Below, one piece after another: positions 34,664 through 43,299 of a stretch of 64,000 nucleotides of DNA (its first letter is position 1; every line of letters begins with the position of its first letter). Made by a program: the position numbers and the translations under genes. The notes below the pieces were generated by a model, which had not been told where the DNA came from, made no database searches, and saw nothing but the letters and a program-made list of their open reading frames with translations. This stretch comes from Streptomyces monomycini (GTDB lineage: Bacteria > Actinomycetota > Actinomycetes > Streptomycetales > Streptomycetaceae), in assembly GCF_022271435.1 (NCBI RefSeq), contig NZ_JAFIQY010000003.1:248001-312000 (forward strand), given 5' to 3'.

Positions 34664-36109
34664 TCACTCCCCGCCACTGCCGCCCTGTGCACGCCCCGCC
34701 GCCCGCCGCCCCCGTGACCGTCCGAGGCGCCGTCCCAGCCGTCGGCGCAGCCGGTGCCCGGTGTGCCGGCGGCGTCCCGCCCGCGCCCGCCGTGCGCCGT
34801 CCAGCGCCAGCCACACCCGTACCTCGGTGCCGCCCAGTACGGACCGGCCGATCCGGACGTCCCCGCCGGTCGTCTCCGCGAGCCGCCGCACGATGTCCAG
34901 GCCGAGCCCGGTGGATCCGTCGCCGCCGTCCCCGTGGCCGCGCCGCAGGGCCGCGTCCGGGTCGTCGATGCCCGGGCCCGCGTCCGAGACCAGCACGATC
35001 ACCGCGTCCTCGGCGTTGTGCACGTCCACCGCGAAGGCGGTGCCCTCGGGGGTGTGCCGGAAGACGTTGCCGAGCATCGCGTCCAGGGCCGCGGCGAGGT
35101 CGGGGCGTGCGACGGGGAGGCGTACCGGCCGGTCCGCGCCCGCGACGCGCACCGTGCGCCCCTCGTCCTCCGCGAGCGCCGACCAGAAGCCCATCCGCTC
35201 CCGGATCACCTCGGCCGCGTCGCAGCCGGCCGCCGCGGCCGCCTGCTGGGCGTGCGCCCTCTGCTGCCGCGCGGTACGGATGATCTGGTCGACCTCGCGC
35301 TCCAGCTGGGCGACCGCCTCGCGGGTCTGGTCGGCCGCCGGGCCCTCGCCGAGGGAGGCGGCGTTCAGGCGCAGCACGGTCAGCGGGGTGCGCAGGCGGT
35401 GCGAGAGGTCCGCGGCCAGCTCGCGTTCGTTGGCCAGCAGCTGGACGACCTGGTCCGCCATCGCGTTGAAGGCGGCGGCCGCCGCGCGCAGTTCCCTGGG
35501 GCCGTCCTCCCGTACCCGTACGCCCAGCTTGCCCCTGCCCAGGTCGTGGGCGGCGCCGGCCAGCCGCTCGGCGGGCCGCACCATACGGGTGCCGAGGCGG
35601 TCGGCGACGGCGACCGAGCCGACGACCAGCGCGAGGCCGACGGCCGCCAGCAGCGCCCACGAGGTGGTGACGCCGTTGGTGAGCGCGGCGTCCGGCACGT
35701 ACACCTCGACCACCGCGATGCCGGCGGCCACGGCGGTGGGCTGGAGCAGGACCGAGCCGCCGGGCACCGGAGTGACGGAGGCGCGGCCGAGGTCGACCGC
35801 AGCGTCGACGTCCGCGGGCCGGGCCCGCCGGGACCCGATCCCGGCCGGCTCACCGCCCTTGCCGTCCGCCGGCACATGGACGCCGATACGCCCTTGGGCG
35901 CCGCTCTCGGTGCTGGCGACGGCACGTTCCAGCTGCGCGTGGTCGGTGGTGATGGCCAGGACGGGCCCGATGGTGGCCGCCTGCCGCTCGGCGTTGGAGA
36001 ACGCGCGGTCCTTGGCCATCTCCTTGACGACGAGCCCGAGCGGTACGGCGAAGGCCACCACGACCATCGCGGTGACGGCCAGACATACCTTGACCAGGGC
36101 CCATCTCAC
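34664..36109 (-). CDS. Two-component sensor histidine kinase, 481 aa
   Basis: One N-terminal membrane segment (residues ~5-30, VKVCLAVTAMVVVAFAVPLGLVV), an extracytoplasmic sensor of ~115 residues, a second membrane segment (ALLAAVGLALVVGSVAV), a HAMP linker, the phospho-acceptor region DLSHRLRTPLT (H237) and an ATPase domain with DAMLGNVFRHTPEG, VSDAGPGIDD and GSTGLGLDIVRRL. A basic tail of ~40 residues follows. GTG 36109 is preferred because the membrane segment follows at once and GGAG lies upstream; the frame opens at 36172. The partner regulator gene lies 91 bp upstream on the same strand. Signal unknown. Confidence 0.9.
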   Translation of the reverse strand: MRWALVKVCLAVTAMVVVAFAVPLGLVVKEMAKDRAFSNAERQAATIGPVLAITTDHAQLERAVASTESGAQGRIGVHVPADGKGGEPAGIGSRRARPADVDAAVDLGRASVTPVPGGSVLLQPTAVAAGIAVVEVYVPDAALTNGVTTSWALLAAVGLALVVGSVAVADRLGTRMVRPAERLAGAAHDLGRGKLGVRVREDGPRELRAAAAAFNAMADQVVQLLANERELAADLSHRLRTPLTVLRLNAASLGEGPAADQTREAVAQLEREVDQIIRTARQQRAHAQQAAAAAGCDAAEVIRERMGFWSALAEDEGRTVRVAGADRPVRLPVARPDLAAALDAMLGNVFRHTPEGTAFAVDVHNAEDAVIVLVSDAGPGIDDPDAALRRGHGDGGDGSTGLGLDIVRRLAETTGGDVRIGRSVLGGTEVRVWLALDGARRARAGRRRHTGHRLRRRLGRRLGRSRGRRAAGRAQGGSGGE

Positions 36110-36200
36110 GGCGTCGGCTCCGGAGGGGCCGCCGGGCGCGGCCCGGTCCGCGCGGGCGGCTCCGGCGCGCACGCACCGCGGCGCCCCGTGCGCGGGGGCG

Positions 36201-36893
36201 TCACAGCGGCGGCTCCAGCTTCACGCCGACCCCGCGCAGGGTGTGCAGGTACCGCGGCCGCGCGGCCGTCTCGCCCAGTTTGCGGCGCAGCCAGGAGAGG
36301 TGGACGTCGATGGTCTGGTCGTCGCCGTAGGACTGCTGCCAGACCTCGGCGAGGAGTTCCCTGCGGGGGACGACGACGCCCGGCCGGCCGGCGAGGAAGG
36401 CGAGCAGGTCGAACTCGCGGCGGGTCAGGTCGAGCGCCGTACCGTCCAGTTCGGCCTGGCGGCGCAGCGGGTCGATGCTCAGGCCGCCCACCTGGAGCAC
36501 CCGGGACGGCGGCTCGCCGCCCGCCGCGGCGCTCCGGGAGCGGCGCAGTACGGCGGCCATCCGGGCGGAGAGGTGCTCCACCGAGAACGGCTTGGTCAGG
36601 TAGTCGTCGGCCCCGTCGTTCAGCAGACGGACGATCTCGGCCTCGTCGTCCCGCGCGGTGGCGATGATCACGGGTACGTCGGTGATCCCGCGCAGCATCT
36701 TCAGGGCCTCCGCCCCGTCCAGGTCGGGCAGGCCGAGATCCAGGATGACGACGTCGAAGCCGACGTGGGCCACCTCGCGCAGCGCCTCCAGGGCCGTACC
36801 GACGCTGCGTACCGTGTGGGACGCCTCGGTCAGGTGCCGGATGAGGGCGGAGCGCACGAACTGGTCGTCCTCGACCACGAGCACACTTGCCAT
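36201..36893 (-). CDS. OmpR-family response regulator, 230 aa
   Basis: Receiver domain with acidic pair EDDQ, phospho-acceptor D52 (VVILDLGLPDL) and conserved Lys in DDYLTKPFS, followed by a winged-helix DNA-binding domain (LDLTRREFDLLAFLAGRPG, DDQTIDVHLSWLRRKLGE, LRGVGVKLEPP). ATG 36893 (MASVLVVEDD) is the conserved start; the frame opens at GTG 36902. It is transcribed before its kinase. Targets cannot be inferred; the chitinase gene follows the pair on the same strand and could be one. Confidence 0.92.
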   Translation of the reverse strand: MASVLVVEDDQFVRSALIRHLTEASHTVRSVGTALEALREVAHVGFDVVILDLGLPDLDGAEALKMLRGITDVPVIIATARDDEAEIVRLLNDGADDYLTKPFSVEHLSARMAAVLRRSRSAAAGGEPPSRVLQVGGLSIDPLRRQAELDGTALDLTRREFDLLAFLAGRPGVVVPRRELLAEVWQQSYGDDQTIDVHLSWLRRKLGETAARPRYLHTLRGVGVKLEPPL

Positions 36894-37084
36894 GGGCGGC
36901 ACCGTACGCCATTCGAGGGCTCTTCTTTACCTGAGGTTGACGCCGTGGGCCGTACCATCGGCCCGCATTTCAGCGGGTGTTGCCCGCCGCACCCGCCCTG
37001 TCCCGCAACCTCCCGCGATACCTCCTTCGTTCCGCCCGCTGCGGGCCCTCCGGCCCGCCGGCCCGGCGGGGTGCGTGATGCAAT

Positions 37085-37702
37085 ATGAGCCGGATGCACA
37101 GAGGACTGGTTCACACAGCGGCCTGGACGCTGGCGACGGGCGCCGCCGTCACGCTGTCGTGGTTCGGGGTGCACACGGTGCTGGCCGGGACGGCGTACGA
37201 CCCGCCGCGCGCGCTCCCGCTCTCCGACAGCACGCCGTCCGCGTCCACCGGTACCGACGGCGGAATCTCCCCCCGCGCCTCCTCCACGCACCGGCCCAGG
37301 CCGACCGCTCCGGCCTCCCCCCGCCCCGGGCAGTCCGCCGGACCGGACGATCGGCCCGGAAAGGACGACAGCGGCACGTCCGGCGGTGACGGAAGCACGT
37401 CCGGCGGTGGCGGAAAAGGTACGGGCAGCGGCCCGCACCCGCCGCCCGGTACCGACGCCCCGGCCGGGACGGGCAGCACGGTGAAAAGTTTCTCCACCGC
37501 GGGCGGCCGGGTGGTCGTCGACCTCGGTGCCCACTCCGCCCAGTTGGTGTCGGCCACCCCGGAAACGGGCTGGGAGATGCAGGTGTGGCAGCAGGACCAG
37601 TGGCTCCGGGTCGACTTCCGGGGCGGCACGGGACACACCTCGGTCATCTGCGCCTGGAACGGGCACCCGCCGACGGTCGAGACGGACAACCACGCGACAT
37701 AG
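37085..37702 (+). CDS. Secreted or membrane-anchored protein, 205 aa
   Basis: N-terminal hydrophobic segment (residues ~8-33, LVHTAAWTLATGAAVTLSWFG), a long Ser/Thr/Pro/Gly-rich stalk (~40-130), then a small compact domain from ~133: VKSFSTAGGRVVVDLG, PETGWEMQVWQQDQWLRVDF and SVICAWNGHPP. I do not recognise the domain. The layout suggests an exported protein displayed through a flexible stalk. A start at the second Met (residue 4) is possible. It diverges from the response-regulator gene. Confidence 0.7.
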   Translation: MSRMHRGLVHTAAWTLATGAAVTLSWFGVHTVLAGTAYDPPRALPLSDSTPSASTGTDGGISPRASSTHRPRPTAPASPRPGQSAGPDDRPGKDDSGTSGGDGSTSGGGGKGTGSGPHPPPGTDAPAGTGSTVKSFSTAGGRVVVDLGAHSAQLVSATPETGWEMQVWQQDQWLRVDFRGGTGHTSVICAWNGHPPTVETDNHAT

Positions 37703-37758
37703 AGCCGGCGTTGGCGGGGCGCCCCCAGGGCCGCCCGCGCGGCCTCCCCGGCGCGCGC

Positions 37759-38625
37759 TCAGGTGAAGACGGCGGGCGGCGGGGACGGCGAGTCCACCGC
37801 GGTCGCGTCCGTCACCGGCTGCGCTCCCCCGGTGAAGTCCAGGAGCGCGCGCCCGTGTTCGACCCGGCCCTGCTGCGGGTCGGTCGCGGCCCGCCGGGTC
37901 AGTTCGGCGACCGGAAGCGGTCCGGCGGCGGCGAGCAGGACGGCGTTACCGAAGCGCTTGCCCCGGAGGACGGCCGGGTCGGCGGTCAGACACAGTTCGG
38001 GGAAGACCGTACGGACGGTGGCGACCTGCGCCCGTACGAAGGCCAGCGGCGGGCCGTCCGCGAGGTTCGCCGCGTACCAGCCGCCGGGCCGCAGTGCCCG
38101 CGCGACCTCGCCCGCGAACTCGGCGCTGGTCAGGTGCGCCGGAGTCCGCGCACCGCGGAACACGTCCGCGATCACCAGGTCCGCCCAGCCGTCCGGGATC
38201 TTGGCGAGCCCCGCGCGCGCGTCCGCGTTGCGCACCTTGATCCGCCAGCCACCTTCCAAGGGCAGTTCCCGGCGTACCAGTTGCACCAAGGGCGCGTCGA
38301 TCTCCACGACCTGCTGGGTCGAGCGCGGCCGGGTGCCCGCCACGTAGCGCGCCATCGTCAGCGCCCCACCGCCCAGATGCACCACCTGGAGGGGCTTGCC
38401 GGGCGGCGCGGCGAGGTCGGCGATGTGACCGAGGCGGCGCTGGTACGCGAAGTCCAGGTACGCCGGGTCGTCCAGGTCCACATGGGACTGCGGGGCGCCG
38501 TCGACGAGCAGGGTCCAGCCGCGCGGCCGGTCCCGGTCGGGACGCAGTTCGGCGATGCCGCCGTCCACGGTTTCCACCACGGCCTCGGGCCCCGTACGGG
38601 ACCGGCCGCGCCTGCTCTTCGCCAT
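37759..38625 (-). CDS. Spermidine-synthase-like protein, 288 aa
   Basis: Rossmann-fold protein of the polyamine-synthase/methyltransferase superfamily. VVHLGGGALTMARYV is the nucleotide-binding glycine loop, QQVVEIDAPLVQLVRREL carries the acidic residue that normally binds the adenosyl ribose, and DLVIADVFRGARTPAHL replaces the DSTD-type loop, where the catalytic Asp is followed by Val rather than Ser. Actinobacteria carry many such proteins that do not make spermidine, so the substrate is open. No membrane domain is fused. It converges on the secreted-protein gene at 37085-37702. Confidence 0.8.
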   Translation of the reverse strand: MAKSRRGRSRTGPEAVVETVDGGIAELRPDRDRPRGWTLLVDGAPQSHVDLDDPAYLDFAYQRRLGHIADLAAPPGKPLQVVHLGGGALTMARYVAGTRPRSTQQVVEIDAPLVQLVRRELPLEGGWRIKVRNADARAGLAKIPDGWADLVIADVFRGARTPAHLTSAEFAGEVARALRPGGWYAANLADGPPLAFVRAQVATVRTVFPELCLTADPAVLRGKRFGNAVLLAAAGPLPVAELTRRAATDPQQGRVEHGRALLDFTGGAQPVTDATAVDSPSPPPAVFT

Positions 38626-38699
38626 GCCTCCAGTATGCCGCGTAGCCGCAGGTCAGAGCATGCGGCGACGGCGGAGACGGAGAAGGGGCCCGGACGGCC

Positions 38700-39260
38700 T
38701 CAGCGGCAGCGGTCGACGGCCTCGATCGTGCGGGCCGCCTCGCCGAGGGCCTCGCGCAGGACGACGGGGTCGGTGGCCGTGCCGCACGCCCCGTCCGGGG
38801 ACACCAGCCAGTCGGTGCCCGTGACGGGCGGCTCGACGGGGGCGCCGGGGACGCTCCGCGCGCCCCCGTCGGGCGCCTCGCGCTCGTACGTCTGCGTACA
38901 GGCGCTGCCCGGCAGGTCCCAGCCGTCGGCCGTGCCCGGCGGCACGAGGAAGCCCAGGGTGTCGCAGGCGTCGTCGTGCAGGACCGGGCCGACACCGGCC
39001 CGCAGCCGCAGGATGTCGACCGCCTCCAGGCCCTGGCGGGCCGGCACCGTCACCAGGTCGCAGGTTCGCGGCGCCTCGGGGAGCACCCCGCAGTCGGCGG
39101 AGGGCCAGCGCCGGTCGGCGGCCGGCGAACCGTGCCCGCCCGGGCGGGCGTTGGGGTGCGCCGCGCGCCCGGCGCGTCCGGCACCGCCGTGCGCCGTCCC
39201 CCCGGCACCCGTCTCACCTTGGACGGCGGTCCTGACGTCGGCCACACCGGTCTCCCGCAC
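38700..39260 (-). CDS. Conserved Streptomyces protein of unknown function, 186 aa
   Basis: GTG 39260 follows a strong GAGGAGGGG. The first ~55 residues are Gly/Ala/Arg-rich and look disordered. From ~56 a conserved part follows with five cysteines (SADCGVLPEAPRTCDL, LHDDACDTLGFL, PGSACTQTY, PDGACGTATDP), suggesting disulfides or metal binding, but no signal peptide is obvious. I do not recognise a named domain. It is the next gene upstream of the spermidine-synthase-like gene on the same strand (74 bp apart). Confidence 0.6.
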   Translation of the reverse strand: MRETGVADVRTAVQGETGAGGTAHGGAGRAGRAAHPNARPGGHGSPAADRRWPSADCGVLPEAPRTCDLVTVPARQGLEAVDILRLRAGVGPVLHDDACDTLGFLVPPGTADGWDLPGSACTQTYEREAPDGGARSVPGAPVEPPVTGTDWLVSPDGACGTATDPVVLREALGEAARTIEAVDRCR

Positions 39261-39491
39261 GGAAACCCCTCCTCTGCACGCGCCGCTCCCTTTACCTCCT
39301 GTTCAACGTCCGGACACGTCAACGGCTACGGCGGCAGGCCGCCCCAAAGAATGGCACTTCATGGCGGATCAGGTGTGAGATATCCGTTTTGTAGCCAAAC
39401 CCAGCGTGTCGGCGCAGTCACAGCTAGTACCGTCGTCCCGCCGCACCGCCAGGCCGCGGCACCGCCACGGAGAGGGCACGGAGGCTCCGCC

Positions 39492-41123
39492 ATGGCATCG
39501 CCAGCCGCGAGATCAGCGTCGTCCCAGCACGTTCCCGCCCAGCCCAACCGCGCCTTCCGGCAGCTGCGCGGCCGGCTGTCACCGGGTGAGTTCGCGGCCT
39601 CGGTACGCCGCGCCGCGCGCGAGATCGGGGAGCAGGTCGCGTGCGACGCCCGTTACGTGGGCCGCGTCGAGGCCGGGGAGATCCGGTGCCCGAACTACGC
39701 CTACGAACGGGTGTTCCGCCACATGTTCCCCGGGCTCACCCTCGCGGACATGGGCTTCGCGCCCCGCGAGACGGTGCGCGGGCGGCGGGCCCGGACGGCC
39801 CGGGAGGACGACGAAAGGGAGGCGGGCGGCGGCACCGGGGCGCCTCCCGGCACATGGACAGGCGCCGGACCGGCCGCCGGGCGCCCGGCAGGGCCCGGGG
39901 CCGGACCCGGCCGCCGCGACACGGACATCCAGACCGGCAAGGAGAGCGACGTGCTGCGTCGCGCGTTCATCACGGGCGGCCCGGCCGCCGCGCTGGGGCT
40001 CACCGCCCTGCCACCGTTCGTCCCGGAGGCCGCGGCCGGTCCCGGCCTGCCGGACGCGGTGCCCCGCGTGCCGCGCCCCTCCCCGGAGGGCGGCCCCGGA
40101 CGGGCCGGGGCCTCGGAGGCGGCGGCCGTGGAGGAGGCGGTGCGCCGGATCCGGCTGCTGGACGACCGGCACGGCGGCGAGGGCCTCTACCGGCGTGCCG
40201 CGCAGCCGCTGCGGACCGCGTACGAGCTGCTGGACGCCGGGGTGCACCGCGGCTCCGTCAGCGACCGCCTGCACGCGGGCGCGGGCGAGCTGGCCATCTC
40301 CGTCGGCTGGCTGGCGCACGACTCGGGCCGCTTCGGCGACGCCCGGTCGCACTACGCCGAAGCGCTGGCCACCGCCCGGGTGGCCGGTGACGCGGCCCTG
40401 GAGGCGCACGCCTTCTGCAACACCGCCTTCCTGGCGCGCGACGCGGGCCGCCCCCGGGAGGCCGTACGCGCCGCGCAGGCCGCCCAACTGGCCGCGAAGG
40501 ACCTGGGCTCGGCGCGCCTGCTGTCCCTCCTGGCGCTGCGCGAGGCGGGCGGCTGGGCGGGACTGGGCGACCGCAGGAGCTGCGAGCAGGCACTCCTACG
40601 GGCGCAGCGGCTGCTCGCCCGGGGGCTGTCCGACGACGACCCCGAGTGGATATCCTTCTACGGGGAGGCCGAGCTGGCGGGCCTGGAGGCGCAGTGCTGG
40701 TCCGCACTGGGCGATCACGGGCGCGCGGCGACGCACGCGCGCCGGGCGGTGGCGCTCCAGGACCCGCACTTCACCCGGAACATCGCCCTGTTCACCGCGG
40801 AGCTGGCCGGTGATCTCGCGCTCAGCCGCGCGCCGGAGGAGGCCGCCAGGGCCGGTACGCGGGCGCTGGCCCTCCTGGAGGACGTCCGGTCGGCCCGGAT
40901 CCGCACGATGCTGGACTCGGCGGCGCGGGCGCTGCGGGCGTACCGGAACGGCGCGGGGAAGGCGGGCGGCGAGGTCGGCACGTTCCTGGACCGGCATGCC
41001 GCCACCCGGCCGCCCGTGCGGACGACGGTCGGCAAGGGCGGGCGGCGGACGGCGTACGGTGCGCGGGCGGGGCAGCAGAGCGACGGGGGCGCGGGGCGGC
41101 CGGGGGGCGGGCGGCAGGGGTAG
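39492..41123 (+). CDS. NsdA-like XRE/TPR regulatory protein, 543 aa
   Basis: The N-terminal helix-turn-helix-like part (FRQLRGRLSPGEFAAS, YVGRVEAGEIRCPNYAYERVF, HMFPGLTLADMGF) is followed by a low-complexity linker, a stretch VLRRAFITGGPAAALGLTALPP, and TPR-like repeats (residues ~225-500: GELAISVGWLAHDSGRFGDA, AFCNTAFLARDAGRPREA). This layout is that of NsdA-type proteins, which repress sporulation and antibiotic production in S. coelicolor. GGAGG lies 7 nt before ATG 39492. Whether this paralogue has the same role is an inference. Confidence 0.72.
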   Translation: MASPAARSASSQHVPAQPNRAFRQLRGRLSPGEFAASVRRAAREIGEQVACDARYVGRVEAGEIRCPNYAYERVFRHMFPGLTLADMGFAPRETVRGRRARTAREDDEREAGGGTGAPPGTWTGAGPAAGRPAGPGAGPGRRDTDIQTGKESDVLRRAFITGGPAAALGLTALPPFVPEAAAGPGLPDAVPRVPRPSPEGGPGRAGASEAAAVEEAVRRIRLLDDRHGGEGLYRRAAQPLRTAYELLDAGVHRGSVSDRLHAGAGELAISVGWLAHDSGRFGDARSHYAEALATARVAGDAALEAHAFCNTAFLARDAGRPREAVRAAQAAQLAAKDLGSARLLSLLALREAGGWAGLGDRRSCEQALLRAQRLLARGLSDDDPEWISFYGEAELAGLEAQCWSALGDHGRAATHARRAVALQDPHFTRNIALFTAELAGDLALSRAPEEAARAGTRALALLEDVRSARIRTMLDSAARALRAYRNGAGKAGGEVGTFLDRHAATRPPVRTTVGKGGRRTAYGARAGQQSDGGAGRPGGGRQG

Positions 41124-41152
41124 GGGCGGGGTCCCCGGGACCCGGGTCCGCC

Positions 41153-41240
41153 CCTGGGGTCCCGGCCGCGTACGGGCCTGGGGTCCCGGCGGGGTACGGG
41201 CCCGGGGCCCCCGCGGGGTACGGGCCCGGGCTCCGGCGGG
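41153..41240. repeat. 24-bp tandem minisatellite
   Basis: Copies at 41153-41176, 41177-41200 and 41201-41224 share GGGGTACGGG or GCGTACGGG ends, with a partial fourth copy to 41240. It fills the gap between the convergent NsdA-like and histidine-phosphatase genes. Confidence 0.85.
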
Positions 41241-41271
41241 CCGCCGCCGTCCGGGCCCGCCGCGCCAGGGT

Positions 41272-41865
41272 TCAGCCCAGGTGGCCGGTGTCGTTCCAGC
41301 GCTCGATGGCGGGCTCCCCGTACGCCCAGCCCAGTACGGACAGGGACGTCGGCTCCAGGCGGATGCGGGCGGCGAAGGAGACGTCCAGGCCGAGCCAGCG
41401 GGCCCCCAGGGAGCGCAGGATGTGGCCGTGCGCGAACACCAGGACGTCCCGGTCGGCCGAGCGCGCCCACTCCACGATCTCGTCGGTCCGCGCCGCCACC
41501 TGGGCCAGCGTCTCGCCCTCGGGGACGCCGTCGCGCCAGATGAGCCAGTCCGGGCGCCCGGCCTTGATGTCGGCCGGCGTCAGCCCCTCGTACGCGCCGT
41601 AGTCGACCTCCATCAGCGCGTCCCAGTCCTGGGCCCGGTCGCCGAAGCCGGCCAGCTCGCAGGTCTCCTTCGCGCGCACCAGGGGGCTGGTGCGGACCTC
41701 GACGTCCGGCAGGCCGTCCCAGGGCGCGCGGTGCAGCCGCTTCCCCAGCAGCTCGGCGCCGCGGCGGCCCTCCTCCAGGAGCGGAATGTCCGTACGGCCG
41801 GTGTGCTTGCCGGACAGGGACCACTCCGTCTGCCCGTGCCGGGCCAGCAGAATGCGCGGTGCCAT
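41272..41865 (-). CDS. Histidine phosphatase (phosphoglycerate-mutase-like), 197 aa
   Basis: RHG motif [21 protein letters not shown] at the N-terminus carries the phospho-accepting His, and [17 protein letters not shown] carries the second His; [10 protein letters not shown] and [10 protein letters not shown] are the acidic blocks. Length equals small dPGM-like phosphatases. AGAGG precedes ATG 41865. It could act on a sugar phosphate, alpha-ribazole phosphate or similar; the sequence does not decide. Confidence 0.88.
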   Translation of the reverse strand: MAPRILLARHGQTEWSLSGKHTGRTDIPLLEEGRRGAELLGKRLHRAPWDGLPDVEVRTSPLVRAKETCELAGFGDRAQDWDALMEVDYGAYEGLTPADIKAGRPDWLIWRDGVPEGETLAQVAARTDEIVEWARSADRDVLVFAHGHILRSLGARWLGLDVSFAARIRLEPTSLSVLGWAYGEPAIERWNDTGHLG

Positions 41866-42183
41866 GGGGAATACCTCTGGCCGATTGCTCGGCTCTTCCG
41901 TCTTCGGAGCCCGCTGCGGGGCTGTCGCTGCTCGTTCGACGCCCGTCCGGTGCCCGGCCGGGGTCCGGCTCGCGTCGCCTCGTTGCGGTGGCCGTCCGTT
42001 CCATCATCGCGCATCGCCCGGCACCACCGGGGTGGACCCTCCCCGCCGGGAGCATCGCGCCATACGGCGTACGGTGGAGGGTCGGCGTTTTCCGCGCCGA
42101 CGGGTGCCGCACCGCGCCGCACCCTCTCGCACCAGGCCCGCGACCGATCCGCCACGGGCCACGCATGTTGGAGAACGACCAGG

Positions 42184-43299
42184 ATGGACGCCGTAGCGCG
42201 CCGCCCAGCGGCAGCCGGCAGCCGGCTCCGGTGGTGGACGGAACTGCCACTGCTCGCCCTCGTGTACGCGGCCTACTCCGCGGGCCGCCTCGTGGCCCGC
42301 GGCGACGCGCAGACCGCCGCCGGGCACGGACAGACGATCCTGCGGTGGGAAGAGCTGCTGCGGCTCGACCCGGAACGCGCGCTGAACCGTCTCTTCACCG
42401 CCACGCCCGCCCTCGGCGTCCCCGCCGACTTCGCGTACGCCTCGCTGCACTACCTGGTCACGCCGGTGGTCCTGGTATGGCTGTGGAACCGGCGCCCCGC
42501 GCACTACCGGGCGCTCCGTACGTGGCTGATGATCGCCACCCTCATCGGGCTGGTCGGTTTCACGCTGCTGCCGACCGCGCCGCCCCGCCTGCTGGCGACG
42601 GGCAGCGGGTTCGCGGACACCATGGCGCAGTTCTCGTCCTACGGGTGGTGGGGCGAGGACGCGAGCGCGCCGCGCGGGCTCGGCGGCATGACGAACCAGT
42701 TCGCGGCGATGCCCAGCCTCCACGTGGGGTGGGCGCTGTGGTGCGGCGTGGTGCTGTGGCGGCACGGCCGGTCGCGGCTGACGCGGGCGCTGGGGGTGGC
42801 GTACCCGCTGCTGATCGTGCTGGTGGTGATGGGCACCGCCAACCACTACCTGCTCGACGCACTGGCCGGGACGGCCGTGATGGGCCTGGGCCTGCTGCTG
42901 ACGCGTCCGGCGCTGCGGCTGGCGGACGGCGTGCGCGGGCGGTTCCGGGCGGACGACCTGTACGGGCGGTTCCGGGCGGACGACCTGCACGGGCGGTTCC
43001 GGGCGGACGGCACGGGCGGCCGGACGGCGGGCGCGGACGTCCCCGTGGCAGCGGCGATCGCCCCCGTGACAAGCGCGGAGAACGGCCTTCTCACGGGCGT
43101 GGGAATCGGCCCCCTCGTGGGTGCCGCGCGCGATCTTCCGGCCGCCGGGGCGCCGGGGGAATCCGCGAATGTCAGTGGCGGATGCCAGACTTCCGCGGGT
43201 GAACGTTTTCCGCGACAGCCGACCCGCCGCGGCCGACCGGCCGCCGGAGCCGCCTCCGCTGCCGCAGCCGACGACGGGGCTGCGACAGCGGCTCGGTGA
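42184..43299 (+). CDS. PAP2-family (Aur1/Ipt1-type) membrane phosphatase with repeat tail, 371 aa
   Basis: An integral membrane lipid phosphatase or transferase. Motifs LLPTAPPR (128-135), MPSLHVGWALW (176-186) and NHYLLDALAGT (220-230) supply the conserved His/Asp residues of the PAP2_3/Aur1 type, with about six membrane helices up to residue ~245. Then comes a polar tail with three 9-residue repeats (GRFRADDLY, GRFRADDLH, GRFRADGTG). The last 131 nt overlap the nuclease gene if that starts at 43169, so part of the tail may be non-essential or the tail may end elsewhere through a frameshift. Substrate unknown. Confidence 0.75.
   Translation: MDAVARRPAAAGSRLRWWTELPLLALVYAAYSAGRLVARGDAQTAAGHGQTILRWEELLRLDPERALNRLFTATPALGVPADFAYASLHYLVTPVVLVWLWNRRPAHYRALRTWLMIATLIGLVGFTLLPTAPPRLLATGSGFADTMAQFSSYGWWGEDASAPRGLGGMTNQFAAMPSLHVGWALWCGVVLWRHGRSRLTRALGVAYPLLIVLVVMGTANHYLLDALAGTAVMGLGLLLTRPALRLADGVRGRFRADDLYGRFRADDLHGRFRADGTGGRTAGADVPVAAAIAPVTSAENGLLTGVGIGPLVGAARDLPAAGAPGESANVSGGCQTSAGERFPRQPTRRGRPAAGAASAAAADDGAATAAR
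42937..43010 (+). repeat. 27-bp tandem repeats in the PAP2 tail
   Basis: Two complete copies (42937-42963, 42964-42990) and a partial third (from 42991) begin GGGCGGTTCCGGGCGGACG. They encode the 9-residue GRFRADDLx repeats in frame. Confidence 0.85.

Noticed and set aside
39406..42183. Long plus-strand open frame upstream of the PAP2 ATG
   Set aside because: It crosses the NsdA-like gene in another frame and is low complexity; PAP2 motifs start only after 42184.
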